A stretch of DNA of 40,790 bases from QHBQ01 sp038230695. Lineage in GTDB: Bacteria > Chloroflexota > Chloroflexia > QHBQ01. Under the pieces are notes generated by a model that made no database searches, was not told the origin of the DNA, and saw only the letters and a program-made list of their open reading frames with translations. Of the stretch, positions 1 to 7,237 are shown in pieces. The stretch spans positions 1-40,790 of the forward strand of contig JBBRMT010000010.1 in NCBI GenBank assembly GCA_038230695.1. Direction: 5' to 3'. Both the position numbers and the translations under genes were made by a program. Each line of letters starts with the position of its first letter. Position 1 is the stretch's first letter.

Positions 1-201
1 AAGGTGAGCAGCTTTATGGCCCAACTGGGCGCAGAAGAGTGGACTCTGCCTGTAACCAACCCTGCCGCGTTGCTGGATAAGGCGGCGCAACTCTGGCCGC
101 AGCGTGAGGCAGTCGCCCAGCAAATCGCGGCACGGGCGGCGGAACTGAAGCGAAAGGCAATCCTTAATGCAGACCTCATCGGAGAAGCTGGCGCGAGGTA
201 A
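1..201 (+). CDS. C-terminal end of a probable polysaccharide pyruvyl transferase (partial)
   Basis: The reading frame is open from the first base and stops at TAA 199-201, so only about 66 C-terminal residues are visible. The tail is a charged amphipathic helix (REAVAQQIAARAAELKRKA) followed by an Asn-Ala (NADLI) element. It resembles the C-terminus of CsaB-type polysaccharide pyruvyl transferases, which add ketal pyruvate to cell-wall glycans. It overlaps the next gene by about 35 bases, as in a translationally coupled pair. No catalytic part is present, so the name rests only on tail similarity and gene context (cell-envelope genes nearby). Another GT-B type glycosyltransferase would also fit. 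Confidence 0.4.
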   Translation, partial: KVSSFMAQLGAEEWTLPVTNPAALLDKAAQLWPQREAVAQQIAARAAELKRKAILNADLIGEAGAR

Positions 202-1174
202 GTTGGCGACAGCGCTGGCCTGGGCGCGTAGCCCGCGTGGGCGTATCATATTGCAGGTCAGCCTCATCAGCCTGGTGCTAATCTTCTTCGTCTACGAGCT
301 AATCACTGGCTGGAACAACCTCAGCAAGCAGCATCTGCGCCTCGATTACGGCTATCTGGCGCTCTCCGCCCTGCCCCTGGTGGCGCGGCCATTTCTCTCC
401 GCCTTTGGCTGGTGGCAGATTGTCTATAAGCTGGGCGGCCGGTTGAGCATCACCCGCAGTATCCACATATACTTCATATCCGGCCTGGCCCGCTATCTCC
501 CTGGCCCCTTCCTGGGCAGCATCGGGCGGGCGGTGATGGCTGAGGAGAATGGGATAGAAGGGGGAGTAGCCGCCATCAGCGTGCTGCTTGAACTGGGGCT
601 GCTGGTCGCCAGCGGCGCAGTTATCGGTCTGGTCTGGGTCGCATTCACTATCGGCCTCGGTAATGTCACCTTCTATCTGATTGCCCTCGGCGCGGGCAGC
701 CTGATTATCCTCGAACCCCGCGTCTTCCTCACCCTGCTCAACTTCCTGCTGGCCCGCTTTGGCCGCAAGCCGGTGCGTCTAGCTCTCCACCTGGGGGACA
801 TGATGCAGCTGATCGCCCCCTACCTGCTCAACTGGCTGCTCAACGGCCTCACCTTCTATCTGGTAGTCAATGCCATCTTCCCTGCGCCCACCCAGTTGTT
901 CAACCTCAGCGGTATCTACATCACCGCCCTCACTATCGCCATTTTCGGCCTGACCTTCCCCGACGGCTGGGGTATCCGCGAAGCGACCCTCGCAGTTATG
1001 CTAGTCAACCTTGCGGCCATTCCCACCGCAGTCGCGGCTGGGTTGACGATATTCACTCGCGTCTGGTGGATGGCTGCCGAGGCTATTTGGGTCGGGCTTG
1101 CCCTCTACCTGCGCCCCGTGCAGAAACCAACCGATGTTGCGCCCGATACCTCCACCGTAACCACCCAGGAGTAA
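167..1174 (+). CDS. UPF0104 / lysylphosphatidylglycerol synthase TM-region family membrane protein
   Basis: This is a 335-residue, very hydrophobic protein with about eight predicted membrane helices, beginning near residues 27-45. The stretch ARYLPGPFLGSIGRAVMAEE around residues 108-127, followed by a helix ending in a conserved Glu (VLLELGLL), matches the flippase-like core of the UPF0104/AglD/LPG-synthase transmembrane family (PF03706). It has no C-terminal aminoacyl-PG synthase domain. Members of this family often accompany glycosyltransferases and are thought to act on lipid-linked intermediates. The ATG overlaps the upstream gene, implying co-transcription. The substrate cannot be read from the sequence. 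Confidence 0.72.
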   Translation: MQTSSEKLARGKLATALAWARSPRGRIILQVSLISLVLIFFVYELITGWNNLSKQHLRLDYGYLALSALPLVARPFLSAFGWWQIVYKLGGRLSITRSIHIYFISGLARYLPGPFLGSIGRAVMAEENGIEGGVAAISVLLELGLLVASGAVIGLVWVAFTIGLGNVTFYLIALGAGSLIILEPRVFLTLLNFLLARFGRKPVRLALHLGDMMQLIAPYLLNWLLNGLTFYLVVNAIFPAPTQLFNLSGIYITALTIAIFGLTFPDGWGIREATLAVMLVNLAAIPTAVAAGLTIFTRVWWMAAEAIWVGLALYLRPVQKPTDVAPDTSTVTTQE

Positions 1175-1401
1175 GGTAAAGGTTGCAACATCCACTATAA
1201 TGGCACTAAAAACAGCAACAGAGTGCATCATTGAGAGTGGCGGCCACCCATTGGGGCCTGGGGGTTCTGCCCCCAGCGGGTGCAACGTGACCTAGCTACT
1301 CGCAGACTATTTGGCTCAACTGTTCACTTAGCTGCCTTAGTATTACAGCTCCATTTACCAAAGAAGAAGATGCAGATACACCTGACGATGGTCAATTATC
1401 T

Positions 1402-1426
1402 GTAGGGGCGGGTGGTGGCCCGCCCT
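1402..1426 (+). repeat. Dispersed palindrome, GTAGGGGCG family
   Basis: The copy begins GTAGGGGCG, has a short GG/CC-rich middle and closes with CGCCCT, forming an inverted repeat. It belongs to a family with more than a dozen copies in this window, always with the same outer arm and a varying, self-complementary inner arm. Confidence 0.75.
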
Positions 1427-1456
1427 GGTGCAATTTACACCATCATCATAGCGAAT

Positions 1457-1465
1457 TGGTATAAT
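1457..1465 (+). promoter_or_regulatory. Extended -10 promoter element upstream of the GAF-protein gene
   Basis: The sequence TGG-TATAAT fits an extended -10 box (TGnTATAAT). It lies about 150 bases before the GAF gene start. A second TATAAT (1581-1586) is only about 24 bases before the start, too close for a normal leader plus ribosome site but possible. No good -35 is visible for either. Confidence 0.4.
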
Positions 1466-1609
1466 ATCCCTTCATGATGACTATTCCAACTATCAATGAT
1501 AAAGTGGCAAGTGGTAGGAGATAGTGGTACTTTGTTCTTATTCTTACCCATGACTAGTATACTTAAGGGGGAAAGTAGGATATAATTATGGTGGGGAGGA
1601 TACCACCAG

Positions 1610-2725
1610 GTGGACGAGAAAAAACAGAGCGCTAACAACGAGCAAACCGAAACTACACAGATCGCCGATGTACACGCCACCGCCGTGCTGGAGCAGCGCT
1701 GGGCCGAATGTCTGCGCCAGCTTACGATTGCCGTAAATTGGCAGGCGAGTATGGTAGAGTTGGCACGGCAGCTTTATGACGCGCTCAGGCCGATGTTTTC
1801 CCCCGATGCGTTTATGATGTCGCTCTACCACCGCGAGGACGATGAGACCGAACACGTTTTTGCCGTGGTAGACGGCAAAGAGGTCAGCCCCCAGAGCTTT
1901 CGCTATCGGGTCAAACTGGCGGGCAGTCGCATTGAGCCAGCCATCCGTAACGGAAAACCGATGCTGGTGGACAACTGGCGGCTGGATGAGGAGCATGAGT
2001 ATCAGGTAGTCAGCATCGGCCACAACCCTCCCCGCGTCCACACCCTGCTCGATGTGCCATTCGTAGCGGGCAATCAAGTATACGGTGCGTTGCACTTGCA
2101 GAGTTATAGCGACAAGGCGTGGGGGCGTGAGGATGTGGAGCGCGTTCAGGTGATCGCCACCCTCGCCCTGGGCGCAGTGCTACATCATTGGACCACGCTC
2201 AACTATCGCAATCGCAAATCTTACGCCGCTTGTCTGCACAGCATCAGCCGCGAGTGTATTAGCGTAACGCCGATTGAGCAAGTTACTGCGCGGGTAACCG
2301 AGATCATCGGCCGCTTCATCGGCGGAGTTTGCATTGTTTTGCGGCAGGATGGCGCAAGGATGCGTCTGGCCTCGCTTTTCCACAACGACCCGGTGGTGCG
2401 GGCAATGCAGACCAACTTCATCGAGCAAAACCTTGATCAAATCCTGAGTTCGCCCTGGATTCGCACATTTCGCAGCAATGAACCCATGCTGCTTGCCGAT
2501 TTGGAGAGTGTTAAAGCCACAGATCAGGAATGGCTGATCCAAGTCGGCATCGGAAGTGTCGCATCTGCCCCAATTATGTTGCATGGGCAGGTTATTGGAC
2601 ATATCGCTATTGCCCGCTTCACCCCCGCCCGTAACCTGCGCGACCACGACCTGCGGCTGCTGGAGAGCGCCGCTGCCTACATCGCCCTCGTGATGGCACA
2701 GCAGCAACTACCACCCCCTGAATAA
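1610..2725 (+). CDS. Tandem GAF-domain protein
   Basis: The 371-residue soluble protein starts at GTG 1610, with a good ribosome site (GGGGAGGA, 1593-1600) 9 bases upstream. Two GAF-like folds are visible. One spans about residues 30-195 (an alpha helix, then AFMMSLYHRED, then LDVPFVAGNQVYGALHLQS, typical of GAF strands). The second spans about 205-365 (CIVLRQDGARMRLASLF, then ASAPIMLHGQVIGHIAIA). There is no histidine kinase, GGDEF or DNA-binding output domain, so it is probably a stand-alone ligand or redox sensor acting through a partner. No neighbour suggests the ligand, and I see no cysteine pattern that would define a bilin or NO sensor. Confidence 0.7.
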   Translation: MDEKKQSANNEQTETTQIADVHATAVLEQRWAECLRQLTIAVNWQASMVELARQLYDALRPMFSPDAFMMSLYHREDDETEHVFAVVDGKEVSPQSFRYRVKLAGSRIEPAIRNGKPMLVDNWRLDEEHEYQVVSIGHNPPRVHTLLDVPFVAGNQVYGALHLQSYSDKAWGREDVERVQVIATLALGAVLHHWTTLNYRNRKSYAACLHSISRECISVTPIEQVTARVTEIIGRFIGGVCIVLRQDGARMRLASLFHNDPVVRAMQTNFIEQNLDQILSSPWIRTFRSNEPMLLADLESVKATDQEWLIQVGIGSVASAPIMLHGQVIGHIAIARFTPARNLRDHDLRLLESAAAYIALVMAQQQLPPPE

Positions 2726-2735
2726 ACCCCTACTA

Positions 2736-2882
2736 CCGTTTGCGATAAACCTCGAAATTGAACAGGCCAGGCCCACTGCTATAGGTAAGACTGCGCGGGC
2801 TGGCCGTGCTAAACTGATCCTTGGTCGAGCAGATCACATTGCTGATACCCTTGACCTGATGCACGGCGCTGGGTATACACCG
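2736..2882 (-). other. In-frame sense extension beyond the SLH gene stop
   Basis: Read on the minus strand after the SLH stop (TAG at 2883-2885), the same frame stays open for 47 codons until a double TAG. The extension ends with GLFNFEVYRKR, which has the look of a natural protein C-terminus. It may be the lost tail of the SLH protein after a nonsense mutation, or chance. There is no separate ribosome site for it. Confidence 0.35.
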
Positions 2883-3662
2883 CTACGGCGTTGTTACCCC
2901 CGCATAGATAATCTGGGCCATCTCATCGCGGCGGATGTTGCGGTTAGGCGCAAAGTGGGTCGCGTCAATGCCGTGTACCACGCCCTTGCTGTAGGCGATT
3001 TCGATGTACTGATAGGCGAAGTTGTTGCTCGGCACGTCCACAAAGCTGGGGTTGGGCGGATTGATAAGGATGTAATGAGTTGCGCCCACCACCAGACGGG
3101 TAAGCTCGGCGCGGGTAATCGGGCGGTTGGGTAGATAGCAAGGGTAGGCCGCGTTGGCCGCCGCGCACTGCGCTGCAGTGTAGCCGCTGAGGAGCCTGAC
3201 CTCGTAGCCGCTCTCGATATATAGATAGCCAAAGTAGGTGTTTGGCACGTCGGTAAAGGTCTGACCATTAGGATGGATCAACGGGACGCTGAAGGCCAGC
3301 GTAACGATGCGGGAGAACTGGGCGCGGGTCGCGGTCTGCGCTGGCGAATAATGGGTGGCATCGGTGCCGCTGATCATGCCAGCACAATCAAGGAAGTGGA
3401 TTGCGCCATAGAAGACGTTGCCATCAATATCCACGAATGGGTTGGCGCACTCGGTCGCCTGCGCGGTGGGCAGCACGGTGGGCAGCCCGCTGGTGGGGGT
3501 CGTCGCCACCCCGGTGCTGGTTGGCACTGCGGCAGGCAAGGCTGTTTTGCTCCCTGGGTTGGCGGCGCTGGCATACACTGCGCCCTTGTTCGCGTTCGTA
3601 ACGACTAGCACGGCCAGCCCCAGTGCCACAAATATGATAACCTTAACTCGGTTGCTACTCAT
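2883..3662 (-). CDS. Secreted S-layer-homology (SLH) domain protein
   Basis: The 259-residue protein has an N-terminal hydrophobic signal segment (IIFVALGLAVLVVTNA, residues about 9-24) and a Thr/Pro/Ala-rich linker, then three SLH-like repeats at about residues 70-125, 140-195 and 205-258. Each carries the Phe-x-Asp-Val/Ile start (FVDIDG, FTDVPN, FVDVPS) and a C-terminal Arg-Ala-Glu/Gln-like helix (TRAQFSRIV, TRAELTRLV, RRDEMAQII). SLH repeats normally bind secondary cell-wall polymer and hold proteins at the surface. No other functional domain is present. The reading frame continues past its TAG stop for 47 more sense codons (see findings), so the annotated end may be a truncation. Confidence 0.8.
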   Translation of the reverse strand: MSSNRVKVIIFVALGLAVLVVTNANKGAVYASAANPGSKTALPAAVPTSTGVATTPTSGLPTVLPTAQATECANPFVDIDGNVFYGAIHFLDCAGMISGTDATHYSPAQTATRAQFSRIVTLAFSVPLIHPNGQTFTDVPNTYFGYLYIESGYEVRLLSGYTAAQCAAANAAYPCYLPNRPITRAELTRLVVGATHYILINPPNPSFVDVPSNNFAYQYIEIAYSKGVVHGIDATHFAPNRNIRRDEMAQIIYAGVTTP

Positions 3663-4042
3663 TTACTATGCTCCTCTTTCTGTTATGAGGGGCGAACTTC
3701 ATCTGCCCCTACGGCCTGATATTTGTACTCAACTTCAGACGACCCTGACAATGCTGCCCCATCATCAGATATACTCTACCAACCGCTTAATCATATCTGG
3801 GCCAAGTCTGATCAACCATAGGTAATAAGTCCCCCGCCATATAGGTAATAGGTCTGTGGGAAAAAGGTACGGGGTGGGGATTAAGGTGTCTTAAAATGCA
3901 CCAATCAATAACTCCAAATAATATATAAATAACTCCTTGTGTTTCACATCACCTTATGCTATAATAGCCGCAACAGTGTTATAATAGCGACATCCGTAGG
4001 GGCGAACCGTTGTTCGCCCTGCTCGACGAGGAGGTAGCAGCG
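3663..4042. other. Divergent intergenic region between the SLH and MFS genes
   Basis: No gene is seen. The region carries two GTAGGGGCG-type palindromes (about 3687-3712, and 3996-4020 immediately before the MFS gene), an AT-rich block (about 3895-3935) and a pair of direct TATAATAGC-type elements 20 bases apart. Confidence 0.6.
3957..3985 (+). promoter_or_regulatory. Duplicated extended -10 promoter before the MFS gene
   Basis: TGC-TATAAT (3957-3965) and TGT-TATAAT (3977-3985) form two extended -10 boxes 20 bases apart. Both are followed by AGC, so the block looks like a short direct duplication. A GTAGGGGCG palindrome falls between these and the start codon and would be part of the mRNA leader. 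Confidence 0.5.
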
Positions 4043-5461
4043 ATGGCAACGACAAGCGATGTGGTAAAGGCGGGCGCAGGAAGCGGGCTGAAGCGGATGC
4101 GCTTCCTCGACTACATCTGGTTCAGTTCCTACCAACTGGCGTTCAGCTTCCTGTGGGGAGCGATCGGTGTAATCATCCTGCCAGCGGTCAACGAGACGCT
4201 GACTAACCAGATGCTGGTGAATGGCAAACTCACCTTCGGCCCGTTCGTCTTCGACGGCGACGTGAAGTTGACGACCCTGGCAATCGTGAGTTTCACCGGC
4301 CTGACTCTGGCGGCGCTGTCGCAGCCGATGTTCGGCACATGGAGCGACAGCTTCAAGTCGCCGATTGGCAGGCGGATGCCTTTCATCGCGGTGGGCAGTA
4401 TCCTAACCCTGATCACCCTGGGTGGGCTGACCCTGGCAGTGGTGCTGGGCTGGTTCGCCTTCTTCCTGATGTACTGCGCCCTGCAATTCGTCTCCAACAC
4501 TGCTTACGGACCGTATCACGGCTTGCTGCCCGATATGGTGCCGGAGCTTGATCGGGGCAAGGCCAGCGGCGTGTTGGGTGGGATGCAGATGCTCGGCACG
4601 GTGGCGAGTGGGCTGGCGTTGGCAGTCTTCTTCGATGTGCATAAGAACCTCACTGGCGCGATGCTCACCATCATCGTGCTGGTCGCCGTCTGCGCCCTCA
4701 TCACCCTGTTTTTCCTGCACGAACCGCCCCCGCCGCCTGGTCGCATCCAACCCAACGAGGTCAAGGGCGCACGCCGCCTGCTCTCCGTCTTCAGCATCGA
4801 GGCGAAGAAGTATCCCGATTTCGTCTGGCTGCTATTTGCCCGCACCTGGACGCTAACCGGTATCGCCACGGTCAGCACCTACGCGCTCTACTGGATGCAG
4901 GATGTGATCAAGCCGCAGGGCTACAAGCTGTTCGGCCTCACCATCGGCACCCCCTCGCAGGCGGTCAGTATGCTGCTGGCGATTGTGATTATGTTCGCCT
5001 TCATCGCCGCAATGGTATCGGGGGCGCTATCTGACCGCTTTGGCCGCAAGCCGCTGATTGCCCTCAGTGGTGTGTTCGGCATCCTCGGCGTAGTGCCGTT
5101 CATCTTCGTGCGCGATTTGCAGACGGTGCTACTGTTCGCTTGCTTCATCGGTCTCTGCTACGGCACCTTCACCGCCGTAGACTGGGCGATGGTGACTGAC
5201 TTGATCCCGCGCAGCCAGGCGGGCAAGTACATGGGGGTGAGCAACCTGGCGACCGCCATGCCCCAGGCAATCGCCCCCCTGTTCGGCGGCGTATTGGCGG
5301 CCATCTTTGCCTCTGGCGGCAACTATGACGCGGAGTATGGCGCGATCTTCGCGGGCGCAGCGGTCTACTTCCTGCTCGGCATCCTGCTGCTGACCAAGGT
5401 GCGCGAACATAAGGTGCGCGAGGAGGAAGTCGCCATTGGAGAAGATCTGGCGAATGTTTAG
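4043..5461 (+). CDS. MFS transporter, SLC45/GPH-like sugar-symporter type
   Basis: The ATG at 4043 is chosen because GAGGAGG (4028-4034) lies 8 bases upstream. The earlier in-frame start at 4010 falls inside a repeat. The 472-residue protein has about twelve membrane helices. The loop motifs GTWSDSFKSPIGRRMPF (N-half, after helix 2) and SGALSDRFGRKPLIALSG (C-half) are the paired MFS signature. The SD....GRR form with a following PF/FI is typical of the sucrose/maltose-type (SLC45, GPH-like) branch. It would act in the cytoplasmic membrane as a cation-coupled solute carrier, probably for a sugar or glycoside. No catabolic gene lies beside it, so the substrate is unknown. Confidence 0.75.
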   Translation: MATTSDVVKAGAGSGLKRMRFLDYIWFSSYQLAFSFLWGAIGVIILPAVNETLTNQMLVNGKLTFGPFVFDGDVKLTTLAIVSFTGLTLAALSQPMFGTWSDSFKSPIGRRMPFIAVGSILTLITLGGLTLAVVLGWFAFFLMYCALQFVSNTAYGPYHGLLPDMVPELDRGKASGVLGGMQMLGTVASGLALAVFFDVHKNLTGAMLTIIVLVAVCALITLFFLHEPPPPPGRIQPNEVKGARRLLSVFSIEAKKYPDFVWLLFARTWTLTGIATVSTYALYWMQDVIKPQGYKLFGLTIGTPSQAVSMLLAIVIMFAFIAAMVSGALSDRFGRKPLIALSGVFGILGVVPFIFVRDLQTVLLFACFIGLCYGTFTAVDWAMVTDLIPRSQAGKYMGVSNLATAMPQAIAPLFGGVLAAIFASGGNYDAEYGAIFAGAAVYFLLGILLLTKVREHKVREEEVAIGEDLANV

Positions 5462-5542
5462 TAATCCTTGCGTAAGCAAGGCCAGCCAACGGATTGTAAA
5501 AACGGATAAACGGATTAGGCCAACGGCAAGGTGGCAAAAAGC

Positions 5543-5602
5543 CTCTCCCAGCAGGAAACCCCCTTGTGGGGTTCCCTGTGGGTAGGGTTGGTGAGGGAGA
5601 AT
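5543..5602 (+). repeat. Palindromic CCCCTCCC/GGGAGGGG-type repeat, degenerate copy
   Basis: A CTCTCCCAGCAGG arm, a hairpin built on AACCCC...GGGGTT, then GTAGGGTTGGTGAGGGAGA. It matches in plan the repeats at 13821, 16839, 19656 and 32402. Confidence 0.55.
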
Positions 5603-5703
5603 CTCGCCCAACATCAATGCTTATCGCAGGCCAATGTTGATGTTTGCGATGTCAAAACGGAACCAGCCTACGGACTGTTCAACGGACAAACGGACAAATG
5701 AAT

Positions 5704-5728
5704 GTAGGGGCGAACCGGGGGTCGCCCT
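5704..5728 (+). repeat. Dispersed palindrome, GTAGGGGCG family
   Basis: Outer arm GTAGGGGCG with inner arm GAACC...GTTCGCCC-like pairing (here slightly degenerate). It lies directly upstream of the mannosyltransferase gene. Confidence 0.65.
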
Positions 5729-5749
5729 TCGGCTTATTAACACTCACTC

Positions 5750-7072
5750 ATGCAAACAAGAATCCATAATCTACAATCTGCACTCTACAATCTGCAATCC
5801 GCTGCAAGGGTCTGGCTGGCGGTGCGCGTTGCCCTCGGCGTGATCGGGGTGATGGCGGTGTTGCTCATCCCTGCCTTGCAGGCGGGCGGCACGGCGGGTT
5901 ACTCCGGCGCGAACCTCTACGGCTGGGCCGATCGTCTGCTGGGGGTGTGGACGCGCTGGGATGGGCAGTGGTATCTCAAAATTGCCGATGCGGGCTATGG
6001 CGGCCCCGGCACCGGCAGCAGCGCCTTCTATCCCCTCTACCCCTTGCTAATCAAAGCGCTAGGCATCGTGCTGTTCCCGCTTGGCCCCTATCGCTATATC
6101 GTCGCCGCGCTGATTATCTCCGGCGTAGCCTTCTATTTCGCCCTCGCCCTGCTCCACGCCGCCACCCACGATGTGTTCGCCCCCTCACCGCAGGGCGAAC
6201 AACGGCTTGCCTCTACCGAGGAAGTCGAGCAGCCAATCGGCCCAGGTTGTATCTATCCTGCCCTTACAGACGAATTGCAAATCCCCACTCAAAACTCAAA
6301 ACTCAAAACTCAAAACTCGCCAGTGGCGGACAACTCCATCCTCTACCTCGCCGTCTTCCCCACCGCCTTTTTCTTCTTCGCCGCTTATAGCGAGGCGCTG
6401 TTTCTGCTGCTGGCGGTTGCCAGCCTGTATGCGGCGCGGAAATCGCAGTGGTGGGTGGCGGGCATCGCGGCGGCGCTGGCGATACTGACACGCAGCTTTG
6501 GCCTGGCCCTATTCATCCCGCTGCTGTACGAATACTGGCGACAGGCCCGAGCGGGACGAGGCTGGCGGCGTGACATGGCGGCGTTGGCGTTGCCGCCGCT
6601 GGCGCTGGCGGGGCTGGCCGCGTTTGCCTATGCCCGCTTCGGCGATCCTGCCGCCTTCCTCAGCAGCCAGGGGTTGTGGTTCCGTCGCTTCAGCCTACCC
6701 TGGGATTCGGTCTGGCGCGGCCTCAGCGATGTGGTCAATCAGCCCTTGCAGTATGCAGTGGAGAACATGAACCTCACCAACCTGGCCGCCGCGTTGCTCT
6801 TCATCCTGCTTGCCATTCTGGTATGGCGGGTGTTGCCCGCCATTTATTGCCTTTATGTTGACATCGGTGTGCTGCTAGCCCTCAGCAGCGCCGCCTCCGC
6901 CGAGCCGCTGCTCTCGGTCAGCCGCTTCGTGCTGGTGCTGTTCCCTGCCTTTATGCTACTCGGCCTGGCCGGGGCAAAGTCGCGCACCTTCAACCTGGTC
7001 TGGTTGCTGCTCAGTGTGATGCTGCTAGCCCTCTTCTTCATGAGGTTCGCCAACTGGTACTGGGTGGCATAG
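5750..7072 (+). CDS. PIG-V-like membrane mannosyltransferase
   Basis: The 440-residue multi-pass membrane protein contains RWDGQWYLKIADAGY followed by AFYPLYPLLIK near residues 67-100. This is the luminal-loop signature of the PIG-V/GPI-mannosyltransferase II family (PF04188), which uses a polyprenyl-phosphate mannose donor. About ten membrane helices follow. The start is uncertain: no ribosome site precedes ATG 5750, and the first 18 codons are largely made of heptanucleotide repeats, so a GTG near 5821 is an alternative. Residues about 141-195 form a hydrophilic insert encoded by a degenerate palindrome and an ACTCAAA tandem repeat, interrupting a membrane-rich region without breaking the frame. 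Confidence 0.7.
   Translation: MQTRIHNLQSALYNLQSAARVWLAVRVALGVIGVMAVLLIPALQAGGTAGYSGANLYGWADRLLGVWTRWDGQWYLKIADAGYGGPGTGSSAFYPLYPLLIKALGIVLFPLGPYRYIVAALIISGVAFYFALALLHAATHDVFAPSPQGEQRLASTEEVEQPIGPGCIYPALTDELQIPTQNSKLKTQNSPVADNSILYLAVFPTAFFFFAAYSEALFLLLAVASLYAARKSQWWVAGIAAALAILTRSFGLALFIPLLYEYWRQARAGRGWRRDMAALALPPLALAGLAAFAYARFGDPAAFLSSQGLWFRRFSLPWDSVWRGLSDVVNQPLQYAVENMNLTNLAAALLFILLAILVWRVLPAIYCLYVDIGVLLALSSAASAEPLLSVSRFVLVLFPAFMLLGLAGAKSRTFNLVWLLLSVMLLALFFMRFANWYWVA
5761..5802 (+). repeat. Heptanucleotide tandem repeat (AATCTAC/AATCTGC), six units
   Basis: Six consecutive 7-base units (AATCCAT, AATCTAC, AATCTGC, ACTCTAC, AATCTGC, AATCCGC) cover 42 bases and encode the extreme N-terminus of the mannosyltransferase frame. 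The complementary unit recurs at 33683-33717. Confidence 0.8.
6287..6318 (+). repeat. Heptanucleotide tandem repeat (ACTCAAA) inside the mannosyltransferase gene
   Basis: There are 4.6 exact copies of ACTCAAA. Because three units equal 21 bases, they are translated as a 7-residue periodic peptide (TQNSKLKTQNS). The same unit occurs at 14232-14259 and 27190-27217. Confidence 0.9.
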
Positions 7073-7080
7073 AATTGTAC

Positions 7081-7097
7081 TATAATCACATTATAAT
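7081..7097 (+). promoter_or_regulatory. Tandem -10 elements upstream of the macroglobulin gene
   Basis: Two TATAAT hexamers (7081-7086 and 7092-7097), 11 bases apart, follow the mannosyltransferase stop. They would give a leader of about 135 bases before the start at 7238. Confidence 0.45.
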
Positions 7098-7237
7098 CCC
7101 TCCTCTAACCCTGCAACTTTTTCGCCATGCTAACGTCTATACTATTGCATACCTCAACTTCGAGCATTCACGTTGTGCCACCAATCCCGCGCTTCGTTCT
7201 GCCGTCCCTTGCTGTACCATTTTCAAGGAGGAAAGTA

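Larger units (their letters stand above)
1175..1609. other. Intergenic spacer with a dispersed palindrome and two promoter-like -10 elements
   Basis: I see no gene in this 435-base gap. It holds one copy of the GTAGGGGCG palindromic repeat (1402-1426). An extended -10 element (TGG then TATAAT, 1457-1465) and a second TATAAT (1581-1586) lie just before the GAF-protein gene. The remaining AT-rich sequence shows no recognisable feature. Confidence 0.6.
5462..5749. other. Repeat-rich spacer
   Basis: No gene is seen. The spacer contains ACGGAT/ACGGAC heptad-like runs (about 5490-5515 and 5660-5700), a C/T-rich then G-rich palindromic repeat with an inner CAGGAAACCCC...GGGGTTCCCTG hairpin (5543-5602), and a GTAGGGGCG copy (5704-5728). 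Confidence 0.6.

Noticed and set aside
5761..5802. Possible CRISPR array or leader
   Set aside because: The repeats are only 7 bases long with no spacers, unlike the roughly 25-37-base repeats and unique spacers of CRISPR. No cas gene is present in the window.
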